The notes: generated from the letters alone by a model not told the origin. A stretch of 5,612 nt of DNA from PWND01 sp964601515 (GCA_964601515.1 CAZRNU010000178.1:1-5612), one strand, 5' to 3'; positions 1-5,591 are shown, counted from the first letter of the stretch. Made by a program: numbers and translations.

Positions 1-103
1 CATCTTTCAACCCATAATTTGTATAATTTTGTTTTTCCCTATCCCCGTATGAGTTGTCAGGAAATCTTGAGTTTTTCATTTTCACTGTTCTACAGAAAGT
101 TGT
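1..103 (-). pseudogene. Continuation of the TonB-dependent receptor barrel after the in-frame TAA
   Basis: Reading past the TAA in the same frame gives 34 further codons without another stop, up to the window edge. They begin TTFCRTVKMKNS and include FPDNSYGDREKQNYTNYG. This resembles the barrel segment that usually follows YLGANLS in this receptor family (recalled as a pattern like TTFWRTG-x-M-x-NG-x-FP-x-NSYGD-x-EK, not searched). No frameshift is needed: one C-to-T change (CAA to TAA) would explain the stop. Some recalled family positions (W, G, G) appear as C, V and S, which could reflect relaxed selection or base errors near a sequence end. The rest of the gene lies outside the window. 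Confidence 0.65.
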
Positions 104-1843
104 TTAAGATAAATTAGCGCCCAAATAGAAATCAAATTTTGACAAGAAAAATTCTGATTGAACATAAGCGTCATAAGTGTTAATATTGGCTATATAGTCG
201 TATCCAAATCGGTCTCCTTCATAAACAACACGATTTGGATTATTAATATCAACCTGCGCCATATTGGGATCATCAAAATCGCGTTCAGCAAATTGATCAA
301 CATCGTACCAAAAATCGCCTCCAAGCAGGTCGCTAACAACTTTAAATTGATATCCTCTGTGAATGATTGCACTTGCGCCACCGCTTACAATGATGTTTTC
401 TTTGATAGCAGATTCCATATTTGTAGTAAATGTATATCTATCATGGTCTATTCTACGCTCTTCAACCATGTATTTGGAACGATTACCAGTAACTGTATTC
501 CCTTCAATTCCAAAAGCATCTCTTACAGAAAATAGGTTTTTCACATTCGCATTATAATAATCGTCCCACTTTAATTGTCTGAATGATTCATCATTTTGCC
601 AAAGATTGGTATAATAATCGGCCATTGCCTGATCATTTTTATAATAACTTGGCAAATAACGGTAATAATCAGGTCTTGGGTCGGCTGAATCGTACCAGTT
701 TAGAGCTGTTCTTCCGCCTCTCCCAAAACTATATGCAAAAGATGTTGTGAGTTTTGTTTTTTCATTCACATTCCAATAATGAGAAAGTATAGATAATGGT
801 TGGTGATATTGTCCAACTCTGGCATTTCTTTTTTCACCATCTTGGAACCCCCAGTTTGGATTGTAATAGTTTGTACCTGCAAGGTCGTATGCTTCCTGCG
901 TAGCTACACCGGGTGCACCACTTTTAGAAGGAGCTCCCATGAACACAAAGCCAAGACTGTGACTGCTGTTAAACTTCTTTTCAGCAGAAAGAAAATAGCC
1001 CCAGGCATCATAGAATGTACCATCAACATAACCTTCTTGTGCCCATCTTCTAGAACCGGATACTACCAATGCCCATCCATTATCAAGAAGCCCCGAAGCA
1101 TATGTAAGCATTACACGATTTCTATAATTTCTGTTTGCTAGTGAATAGCTGGCCCTAGATGTAGCTCCATACTCTGAAGCTCTGACGCTAATATCTGTAG
1201 CACCTCCAATACTTCCAAAAGTTGATCGTAAAACTCCAATTCCGTTATAACCTTCCGACATTCTTGTAGCATCATTTAATCCACCCCAATTTGAATAAAA
1301 TGCTCTTCCGGTCTCCATATCATTTACCGGGATACCGTTCATTAATACAGATGTATTTTCCCCATCGTAACCTCTGATACGATATCTGGCCTGGCCAAAA
1401 TCAAATCCGGCAGTGCTAACATATATATCTCTCGACCCTTGTAGAAGCCTTGATATATCGTGTGATTGAGTATCACTATCTATATCATCAGCAGTCAATG
1501 CAACTGTTGGCACATCAATAACCGTTTGTTCTAAAATAGCAGGCGCAGTTACAAGTTCGGCCACTATGTCTCCTATCCCTTCCACAACTATCTCAATAGT
1601 TGTCATTCCTGTTTGCTCAATCACAATGATTTCACCAATTTTTGTTTCAATAACAAAAACCCCAGCATCATCAGTTTGGGCTGATTCAGTTGAATTCTGT
1701 ATGCTAATATTGGCACCAACCACAGGCTTTCCGTCAACTGAACTAACAACTTTACCTCTTAGTTGAAAGGATTCAGTTTGAGCACTGGAAATTAAGGAAA
1801 TTCCGAGGAAAAACATTAAAATAATAAGATAAATCCGATTCAT
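104..1843 (-). CDS. TonB-dependent outer-membrane receptor with carboxypeptidase-like regulatory domain, truncated by in-frame stop
   Basis: This is an energised outer-membrane importer of the TonB-dependent receptor family; its substrate is unknown. The 579 residues contain a signal peptide (about 1-21, cleavage likely SSA|QTE), a carboxypeptidase-regulatory-like beta-sandwich (about 26-88, with GKVVSSVDGKPVVGANI), a TonB-box-like stretch (about 108-117, VIDVPTVAL), and a plug domain (about 118-225, including RYRIRGYDGENTSVLMNGIP and GGATDISVRASEYG). After these come the first roughly 340 residues of the beta-barrel. The ATG is chosen because the signal peptide begins there; no Shine-Dalgarno is present, as is usual in this phylum. 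The frame ends at a TAA (104-106) well before a complete barrel: relatives are, from memory, around 900 residues. The same frame continues with receptor-like sequence to the window edge. A barrel cut here should not fold, so the gene is probably inactive unless the stop is a sequence error. It is divergent from the nuclease-like gene. Confidence 0.9.
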   Translation of the reverse strand: MNRIYLIILMFFLGISLISSAQTESFQLRGKVVSSVDGKPVVGANISIQNSTESAQTDDAGVFVIETKIGEIIVIEQTGMTTIEIVVEGIGDIVAELVTAPAILEQTVIDVPTVALTADDIDSDTQSHDISRLLQGSRDIYVSTAGFDFGQARYRIRGYDGENTSVLMNGIPVNDMETGRAFYSNWGGLNDATRMSEGYNGIGVLRSTFGSIGGATDISVRASEYGATSRASYSLANRNYRNRVMLTYASGLLDNGWALVVSGSRRWAQEGYVDGTFYDAWGYFLSAEKKFNSSHSLGFVFMGAPSKSGAPGVATQEAYDLAGTNYYNPNWGFQDGEKRNARVGQYHQPLSILSHYWNVNEKTKLTTSFAYSFGRGGRTALNWYDSADPRPDYYRYLPSYYKNDQAMADYYTNLWQNDESFRQLKWDDYYNANVKNLFSVRDAFGIEGNTVTGNRSKYMVEERRIDHDRYTFTTNMESAIKENIIVSGGASAIIHRGYQFKVVSDLLGGDFWYDVDQFAERDFDDPNMAQVDINNPNRVVYEGDRFGYDYIANINTYDAYVQSEFFLSKFDFYLGANLS

Positions 1844-1873
1844 TTATTTGTAGTTTTAGTTAAAAAATATTGA

Positions 1874-1889
1874 GGAATAATATTACTCC
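1874..1889. promoter_or_regulatory. Imperfect 16-bp palindrome in the receptor leader
   Basis: GGAATAAT is followed directly by ATTACTCC. The arms are reverse complements with one mismatch in eight and no spacer. The site lies 31-46 nt upstream of the receptor ATG, inside the predicted leader. It could be an operator for a dimeric repressor, or chance in AT-rich DNA; the GG/CC ends make it slightly more specific than pure A/T palindromes. Confidence 0.25.
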
Positions 1890-1956
1890 GTAATTTATTT
1901 GAATCTTTTGAGTTTTAATATTTCTTAGCAGAAAAAAACATTATTTTTGTGAGGTT

Positions 1957-1964
1957 CAAAATTA
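1957..1964 (-). promoter_or_regulatory. Candidate -7 element for the TonB-dependent receptor gene
   Basis: On the minus strand these bases read TAATTTTG, an exact match to the Bacteroidetes -7 consensus TAnnTTTG. Transcription would begin near 1950, giving a 5' leader of about 107 nt. No convincing TTG-type -33 element is seen at the usual distance, so the call rests on the -7 box and its position in the divergent intergenic region. Confidence 0.4.
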
Positions 1965-2001
1965 AGCAAATAATAGTTACGCGTTGTAAGTTTTATTTTT
2001 T

Positions 2002-2031
2002 TTTGGCAATAGCATTAATACAATATTTTAC
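2002..2031 (+). promoter_or_regulatory. Candidate promoter for the endonuclease/phosphatase-family gene
   Basis: TTTG at 2002-2005 lies 18 nt before TATTTTAC at 2024-2031. This fits the Bacteroidetes -33/-7 layout (TTTG, about 19 nt, TAnnTTTG), with mismatches in the last part of the -7 box. The predicted start would be near 2038, leaving a leader of only about 14 nt before the ATG at 2052. A T-rich tract (1991-2004) lies just upstream. Confidence 0.3.
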
Positions 2032-2051
2032 AACTTCCTAAAAACGATATC

Positions 2052-3137
2052 ATGAAATTACAAACTTTAGTAAGACCAACAAAATCATTTTTCTTATTAA
2101 CATTATTTACTGTTTTGTTTTTTACTAGTATTGACAAAGTAAAATCTCAAAACTCATCTGAGAAACAAGAATATATTGTTTCTGTAATTGGATTTTATAA
2201 TGTTGAAAACTTATTTGACACAATAAACGATCCCAAAATTAACGATGTAGAATTTACTCCCGAAGGTTCAAATAAGTGGAACAGCAAAAAATACTTTGAA
2301 AAACTTGATAATTTGTCTCAGGTAATTGAACAGTTAGGCGTTCAGGAATATACTCCGGATGGAGTTGCGGTATTAGGACTTTCAGAGGTTGAAAACAGAA
2401 GAGTACTGGAAGATCTTGCAAAAACAGAAAGGTTAAAAAGCAGAAATTATCAGATTGTTCATTATGATGGTCCTGATGGCAGAGGTGTTGATGTAGCATT
2501 TTTCTACAATCCAAAATATTTTAAATACATCAGCAGCAAGCCACACAAAACAGTTGTAGAAGGCTTTGATGATTTCAGAACACGTGATCAGCTTTTGCTA
2601 ACCGGGGAAATGCTAGGAGAAAGAGTTCATTTTATTGTTGCACATTGGCCAAGTCGAGTGGGTGGAGAAAAAAGCAGCCGCCCAAGAAGAATTGCAGCAG
2701 CTAATATTGCAAGAAGTATAATTGACAGTATTCAGGCAGCTGAACCAAATGCAAAAATATTTATGATGGGCGACCTTAATGATAACCCTGATGATATTAG
2801 CGTTAGAAAACATTTAAGAAGCAATGGCAATATTAACAAAGTGAAGGACAATGAATTGTTTAATCCTTTTTATGAATTATATAAAAAGGGAATAGGTTCA
2901 AATGCATACAGAGATACATGGAGTTTATTTGACCAAATTCTGCTGAGCCCCGGGTTAATAAAAGGAGAACATGAAACATTTCAGTACTGGAAACGTGAAA
3001 TTTTTAACAAACCTTTCTTGGTACAACCTAGTGGAAGATTTCAGGGCTATCCTTACAGATCATTTGCCGGAGGTGCTTATTTGGGAGGATATTCAGACCA
3101 CTTTCCTACTTTAGTTTATTTGCTAAGAAAAAAATAA
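2052..3137 (+). CDS. Secreted endonuclease/exonuclease/phosphatase (DNase I-fold) family protein
   Basis: This is a 361-residue metal-dependent phosphodiesterase or phosphatase of the EEP superfamily (DNase I / exonuclease III / inositol phosphatase fold). The signature motifs occur in order: FYNVENLF (48-55, Asn50), SEVENR (111-116, metal-ligand Glu112), DGRGVDVAFFY (142-152), AHWPSR (197-202, catalytic-type His198), GDLNDNP (240-246, Asp241 and Asn243), FDQILLSP (293-300, Asp294) and SDHFP (348-352, Asp349-His350). All expected catalytic positions are present, so the enzyme should be active. A hydrophobic N-terminus (about 13-26) followed by a polar VKSQN stretch suggests a signal peptide and a periplasmic or extracellular location; there is no lipobox cysteine. 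The substrate cannot be read from sequence: nucleic acid or a small phosphodiester are both possible. It is divergent from the receptor and may be co-transcribed with the next small gene (36-nt gap). Confidence 0.9.
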   Translation: MKLQTLVRPTKSFFLLTLFTVLFFTSIDKVKSQNSSEKQEYIVSVIGFYNVENLFDTINDPKINDVEFTPEGSNKWNSKKYFEKLDNLSQVIEQLGVQEYTPDGVAVLGLSEVENRRVLEDLAKTERLKSRNYQIVHYDGPDGRGVDVAFFYNPKYFKYISSKPHKTVVEGFDDFRTRDQLLLTGEMLGERVHFIVAHWPSRVGGEKSSRPRRIAAANIARSIIDSIQAAEPNAKIFMMGDLNDNPDDISVRKHLRSNGNINKVKDNELFNPFYELYKKGIGSNAYRDTWSLFDQILLSPGLIKGEHETFQYWKREIFNKPFLVQPSGRFQGYPYRSFAGGAYLGGYSDHFPTLVYLLRKK

Positions 3138-3173
3138 CAAAACAAATTGAGTTAGACTTTTTAGTTAAGAAAT

Positions 3174-3485
3174 ATGCCAAAAACAATTATCGCAATTTCT
3201 GAGGAGAATATCAAAAAAGGAATTGTCTCAACGAAAAAAAAACCTAAGAGGAAAAAGGTTAAATACAAAAAACTATCATTAAAAATAACTGCATTCCAGT
3301 TAGAAGCAATGACGAAGTTTTGCAATAGGCATAAAACAACACCGGTAAGATTTCTAAAATCTTTAGTTCAAAAGCAAGCTGCAAAGTACAAAGCTGAAAT
3401 GCCTATTAGTTATACTTCACCAAATCAACTGCAGCTTTTTGATTTTGAAGAGAAGAAAATAATTAAGAGTAAGAGAAAAAAATAA
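3174..3485 (+). CDS. Small basic hypothetical protein with ribbon-helix-helix-like core and QLQLF clamp-type motif
   Basis: This 103-residue protein is very rich in Lys/Arg and has no signal peptide or membrane segment, so it is probably cytoplasmic and may bind nucleic acid. After a basic tail (KKKPKRKKVKYKK, 21-33) come a short strand (KLSLKIT, 33-39), a helix (about 40-53) and, after TTP, a second helix (about 57-73, VRFLKSLVQKQAAKY). The beta-alpha-alpha order and lengths resemble a ribbon-helix-helix (CopG/Arc-like) unit; this is pattern-based inference. The C-terminal tail contains QLQLF (85-89), matching the bacterial beta-clamp-binding consensus QLxLF, followed by acidic and then basic residues. 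The composition and length argue for a real gene, although I recognise no named family. It starts 36 nt after the upstream gene's stop with no clear own promoter, and ends 3 nt from the convergent regulator gene. Confidence 0.75.
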   Translation: MPKTIIAISEENIKKGIVSTKKKPKRKKVKYKKLSLKITAFQLEAMTKFCNRHKTTPVRFLKSLVQKQAAKYKAEMPISYTSPNQLQLFDFEEKKIIKSKRKK

Positions 3486-3488
3486 CAT

Positions 3489-4196
3489 TTAACAATTCTC
3501 AAAGAAAGTGCTATTAATTTTATAACCAATACCTTTAACAGTAACAATAGATTCTTCTCCAATCTTTTCTCTAAGCTTTCTAATATGAACATCTATAGTT
3601 CTATCGCCTATGAATGTATCGCCCCAAACCCCGTCGAAAATCTCATCTCTTGTGAAAACTTTCCCTTGTTTAGATGCAAGCAGTTCTAGCAAATTGAATT
3701 CTTTTCTTGGTAAGATAATTATTTTCCCTTTTAGGTTAATTTGATATTGTTCTCTATCAATAACAAGCTTGCCAATTTTAATTTCGTCGGAAACTATTTT
3801 CTCTTCATTTCTTTCCGGTTTACCCTTTCTTTTAAGCAAAGCTTCCACTCTCTTTATCAAGACTTTCGGGCTTATTGGCTTAACGACAAAATCATCAGCA
3901 CCGGCATCAAATCCGGCAATTTGAGAATAATCTTCTCCCCTTGCTGTAAAAAACATAATAAGACTGTCATTATTTTGACCAATCTCTTTTAGAGTCTCGC
4001 ACACTTGAATACCATCCATTCCCGTCATCATAATATCGAGAATAATAACATCAGGCTTTTTCTTCACCGCAAGGTCTATTGCATCTTTGCCATTGTTTGC
4101 GGTATAAACTTCATACCCATTGGCTGAAAAGTTAAACTCAAGGAATTCAAGAATATCTTCCTCATCGTCAACAAGTAGAATTGATTTTTTATTCAT
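3489..4196 (-). CDS. PhoB/OmpR-family response regulator
   Basis: This is a 235-residue two-component transcription factor. The receiver domain (about 4-122) has the acidic pair Asp10-Asp11, phospho-acceptor Asp54 (VIILDIMM), Thr84 (FFTARG) and Lys106 (VVKPIS), so phosphorylation should work. The C-terminal winged helix (about 136-228) has the PRKEFNLLELLAS segment (163-175), a recognition helix in RTIDVHIRKLREKIG (199-213) and the wing TVKGIGYK (219-226), typical of PhoB/OmpR. The ATG at 4194-4196 is chosen because MNKKSILLVDD is the usual start of a receiver domain; a TTG 30 nt upstream would add ten atypical residues. No histidine kinase is present in the window, so it is an orphan here. 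Direct repeats and a -7 element upstream suggest autoregulation. Phosphate control is plausible from the PhoB-like architecture but unproven. Confidence 0.93.
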   Translation of the reverse strand: MNKKSILLVDDEEDILEFLEFNFSANGYEVYTANNGKDAIDLAVKKKPDVIILDIMMTGMDGIQVCETLKEIGQNNDSLIMFFTARGEDYSQIAGFDAGADDFVVKPISPKVLIKRVEALLKRKGKPERNEEKIVSDEIKIGKLVIDREQYQINLKGKIIILPRKEFNLLELLASKQGKVFTRDEIFDGVWGDTFIGDRTIDVHIRKLREKIGEESIVTVKGIGYKINSTFFENC

Positions 4197-4222
4197 GTGA
4201 GCAATTTTGATTTTTAATAGAT

Positions 4223-4230
4223 ACAAAATA
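4223..4230 (-). promoter_or_regulatory. Candidate -7 element of the response regulator gene
   Basis: The minus strand reads TATTTTGT here, a near match to TAnnTTTG. It lies 26 nt upstream of the ATG at 4196 and 17 nt downstream of the three best 11-bp repeat units. The upstream gene has its own terminator, so a separate promoter is expected. It sits at the edge of a perfect A/T-only inverted repeat, AATAATT-t-AATTATT (4227-4241). Confidence 0.35.
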
Positions 4231-4236
4231 ATTTAA

Positions 4237-4280
4237 TTATTGTAAAGATTTGATTGAGGATATATTAAGAAAATATTAAG
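4237..4280 (-). promoter_or_regulatory. Pho-box-like array of 11-bp direct repeats upstream of the response regulator
   Basis: On the minus strand four consecutive 11-bp units start with CTTAATA (4270-4280), CTTAATA (4259-4269), CTCAATC (4248-4258) and CTTTACA (4237-4247). The first two share at least 9 of 11 bases; in the alternative register 4262-4272 and 4273-4283 they are identical. OmpR/PhoB-family regulators bind head-to-tail repeats with an 11-bp period (E. coli Pho box, 7+4 bp; Bacillus PhoP boxes, TTAACA-like). The location just upstream of a PhoB-like gene makes an autoregulatory operator likely. The sequence match is seen directly; the binding is inferred. Confidence 0.55.
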
Positions 4281-4316
4281 AAAGAAAAAGCCTGATGAAA
4301 CTAATCCACCAGGCTT
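4278..4316 (-). terminator. Rho-independent-type terminator of the beta-helix lipoprotein gene
   Basis: In the minus-strand transcript AAGCCTG (4310-4316) pairs perfectly with CAGGCTT (4288-4294) across a 15-nt loop, followed by a U-rich tail (TTTCTTTCTT, 4278-4287). It begins 23 nt after the TAG stop of the lipoprotein gene. The tail overlaps the first of the 11-bp repeats upstream of the response regulator, so the two transcription units abut directly. Confidence 0.75.
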
Positions 4317-4339
4317 CAAACAACATGAAGAGAAAATTA

Positions 4340-5488
4340 CTATTGTAATCCTATAGTCCAGCCTTGAGCCCATGCAGGAACACCTGCGCCTGCGCCTGCG
4401 CCTGTGGCACTTTCATTTTCAGTATAAAAACCTTCAGGAATTTCCACTGTGTCACCTGCGTCATTTCGTGCAGTAACATTTACTACGCAGTCAATAAATT
4501 TTACATTTGTAACAGTTAAATCAGTTCCCATGTATCCATTACTAACGTCTCCTGAAACTCTAATTCCATGTTTCCAGTTTTTAAGAACAACGTTATTAAG
4601 AGTTCCTTGAGTACCCGCTCTGAGCTCCATACCTTGAGGTTCATTGCCTTGATCACCGCTGCCAATTAAAGTTACATTAGAAATTGTTGGGTTAGCAACC
4701 GGTGTAGCGTTATGATCAGTTGACCAGTTGTCGCATTCCATACCTCTGTTGCCATAACCCTGATCATTTTTCCCGAACCAAAAACTTCCTGAACCTGACC
4801 AACCTTCTGTCCAGTCGAACATATCATCTTCAGTATGAGACGATACAATATAATTTGCACTTACAGTACCACCATAAAACTCGATACCATCATCTGCGTT
4901 TTCATAAATTTGAACATATTCAACTACAGTACCACTTCCAACTCCAAACAATGAGAACCCATTATATTCTTTTTCACTATTAAATGCAGCACCAGAGTAT
5001 TCTATTCTTAAATATCTGACAACACCTGAGTTGTCATCATCAATATTTCCACCGTATGGGCTATCGCCAACTTCTGAAAGTCCACCACCTGAATTGCAAG
5101 TAGCTCTTCCGCAAATAACCAATCCACCCCAGTCGCCGGCTTTTTTAGTAGCCAAACCTGATGTCATAACAACAGGAGCTTCTTTTGTTCCGTTTACAAA
5201 GATTTTTCCACCTTGCTTTACAATAATTGCAGCAGAAGTACCGCCTGTAGCTTCAATTAATGTTCCGGCAGGAATAACCAGCTCAGCTCCTTCATTCACT
5301 AAAACCAACCCTGTGAGCTTGTATGTTTTCTCAGAATCAAGAGTGTAGGTGCCTTCAGTTAATTCTCCCTGAAAATTTTCAGGATCAATTTGATTAAGAT
5401 CATCATCATTGTCATCTTTATCGCAACTTACAGTAGCGATTGAAATTACAGCTAGCAGACAGAATAGTTTAAATAAGTTTTTCATCAT
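4340..5488 (-). CDS. Surface-type lipoprotein with predicted parallel beta-helix
   Basis: This 382-residue protein has a lipoprotein signal peptide with a lipobox ending TVSC (Cys22). The mature N-terminus is CDKDDNDDD, an acidic stretch like the Bacteroidetes lipoprotein export signal for surface display. The body (about 45-345) is a succession of short beta-rich, Gly/Asn/Asp-rich turns (GTLIEATGG, GDWGGLVICG, VVRYLRIEYSGA, GVGSGTVVEYVQIYENADDG, NPTISNVTLIG, GTLNNVVLKNW), as in right-handed parallel beta-helix proteins. The conserved-looking C-terminus, PAWAQGWTIGLQ, follows a GAGAGAG linker. I recognise it as a widespread Bacteroidetes family, sometimes mislabelled 'multidrug transporter'; there are no transmembrane helices to support that name. 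Its function is unknown: surface binding or carbohydrate/ligand recognition are possibilities. Translation starts at one of two adjacent ATGs (5486-5488 or 5483-5485), which the sequence does not separate. It has its own promoter, a repeat array and a terminator. Confidence 0.9.
   Translation of the reverse strand: MMKNLFKLFCLLAVISIATVSCDKDDNDDDLNQIDPENFQGELTEGTYTLDSEKTYKLTGLVLVNEGAELVIPAGTLIEATGGTSAAIIVKQGGKIFVNGTKEAPVVMTSGLATKKAGDWGGLVICGRATCNSGGGLSEVGDSPYGGNIDDDNSGVVRYLRIEYSGAAFNSEKEYNGFSLFGVGSGTVVEYVQIYENADDGIEFYGGTVSANYIVSSHTEDDMFDWTEGWSGSGSFWFGKNDQGYGNRGMECDNWSTDHNATPVANPTISNVTLIGSGDQGNEPQGMELRAGTQGTLNNVVLKNWKHGIRVSGDVSNGYMGTDLTVTNVKFIDCVVNVTARNDAGDTVEIPEGFYTENESATGAGAGAGVPAWAQGWTIGLQ
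4383..4404. repeat. Hexanucleotide tandem repeat encoding Gly-Ala linker
   Basis: The unit CCTGCG is repeated three full times plus CCTG on the plus strand. In the minus-strand lipoprotein gene it encodes the GAGAGAG segment (residues 363-369) just before the PAWAQGW C-terminus. Because the unit is six bases, gain or loss of copies by slippage would change linker length by a Gly-Ala pair without breaking the frame. It is markedly GC-rich compared with its surroundings. Confidence 0.8.
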
Positions 5489-5523
5489 TTTTTTGTTTAA
5501 TTGTTAATAATTGATTTACGACG

Positions 5524-5531
5524 CAAAAGTA
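5524..5531 (-). promoter_or_regulatory. -7 promoter element of the beta-helix lipoprotein gene
   Basis: The minus strand reads TACTTTTG, followed by C, an exact match to the Bacteroidetes -7 consensus TAnnTTTG(C). Transcription would start near 5517, leaving an A/T-rich leader of roughly 30 nt before the ATG. There is no good TTG at -33. An activator bound to the adjacent repeat array could compensate, as at Pho-box promoters lacking a -35. Confidence 0.6.
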
Positions 5532-5547
5532 TCACCGCCAATTTTTT

Positions 5548-5591
5548 TTGCTATTAAGTCAGTTTTATAATTGCATTAAGATTAGGTTAAG
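5548..5591 (-). promoter_or_regulatory. Pho-box-like array of 11-bp direct repeats upstream of the lipoprotein gene
   Basis: In the minus orientation four consecutive 11-bp units read CTTAACCTAAT (5581-5591), CTTAATGCAAT (5570-5580), TATAAAACTGA (5559-5569, degenerate) and CTTAATAGCAA (5548-5558). Three of the four begin with CTTAA at exact 11-bp phase. The array ends 16 nt before the TACTTTTG -7 element, nearly the same spacing as the array before the response regulator gene. The shared core, phase, orientation and promoter distance suggest a common OmpR/PhoB-type regulator, plausibly the one encoded next door. Confidence 0.55.

Noticed and set aside
104..106. Stop-codon recoding or an alternative genetic code at the receptor TAA
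   Set aside because: TAA ends three other genes in the window in the normal way, and no recoding signal is seen; a point mutation or sequencing error is simpler.
158..535. Open frames on the plus strand inside the receptor gene (also 363-557, 800-1141, 1566-1766)
   Set aside because: They lie antisense to a clearly coding receptor, have no recognisable domains or starts, and are shadows of the minus-strand gene.
1957..1990. CTTAA-like elements upstream of the receptor as a third Pho-box-like array
   Set aside because: There is one CTTAA (minus strand, from 1966) and one CTTACAA (from 1990). They are 24 nt apart, not a multiple of 11, and the first abuts the -7 element, so the phased pattern is absent.
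4197..4226. TTG-initiated ten-residue N-terminal extension of the response regulator (MYLLKIKIAH)
   Set aside because: The receiver domain normally begins within a few residues of the start, the ATG at 4196 fits this well, and the extension would run into the predicted promoter.
4227..4241. Perfect AATAATT-t-AATTATT inverted repeat as a specific operator or terminator
   Set aside because: It is A/T only, of low information in such AT-rich DNA, and too weak to form a terminator stem; it is mentioned only as part of the promoter region.
4720..5348. Plus-strand open frames opposite the lipoprotein gene (4720-4983, 5031-5348)
   Set aside because: The sequence is explained by the minus-strand lipoprotein; the shadow translations have low-complexity, His/Pro/Ser-biased composition without domains.
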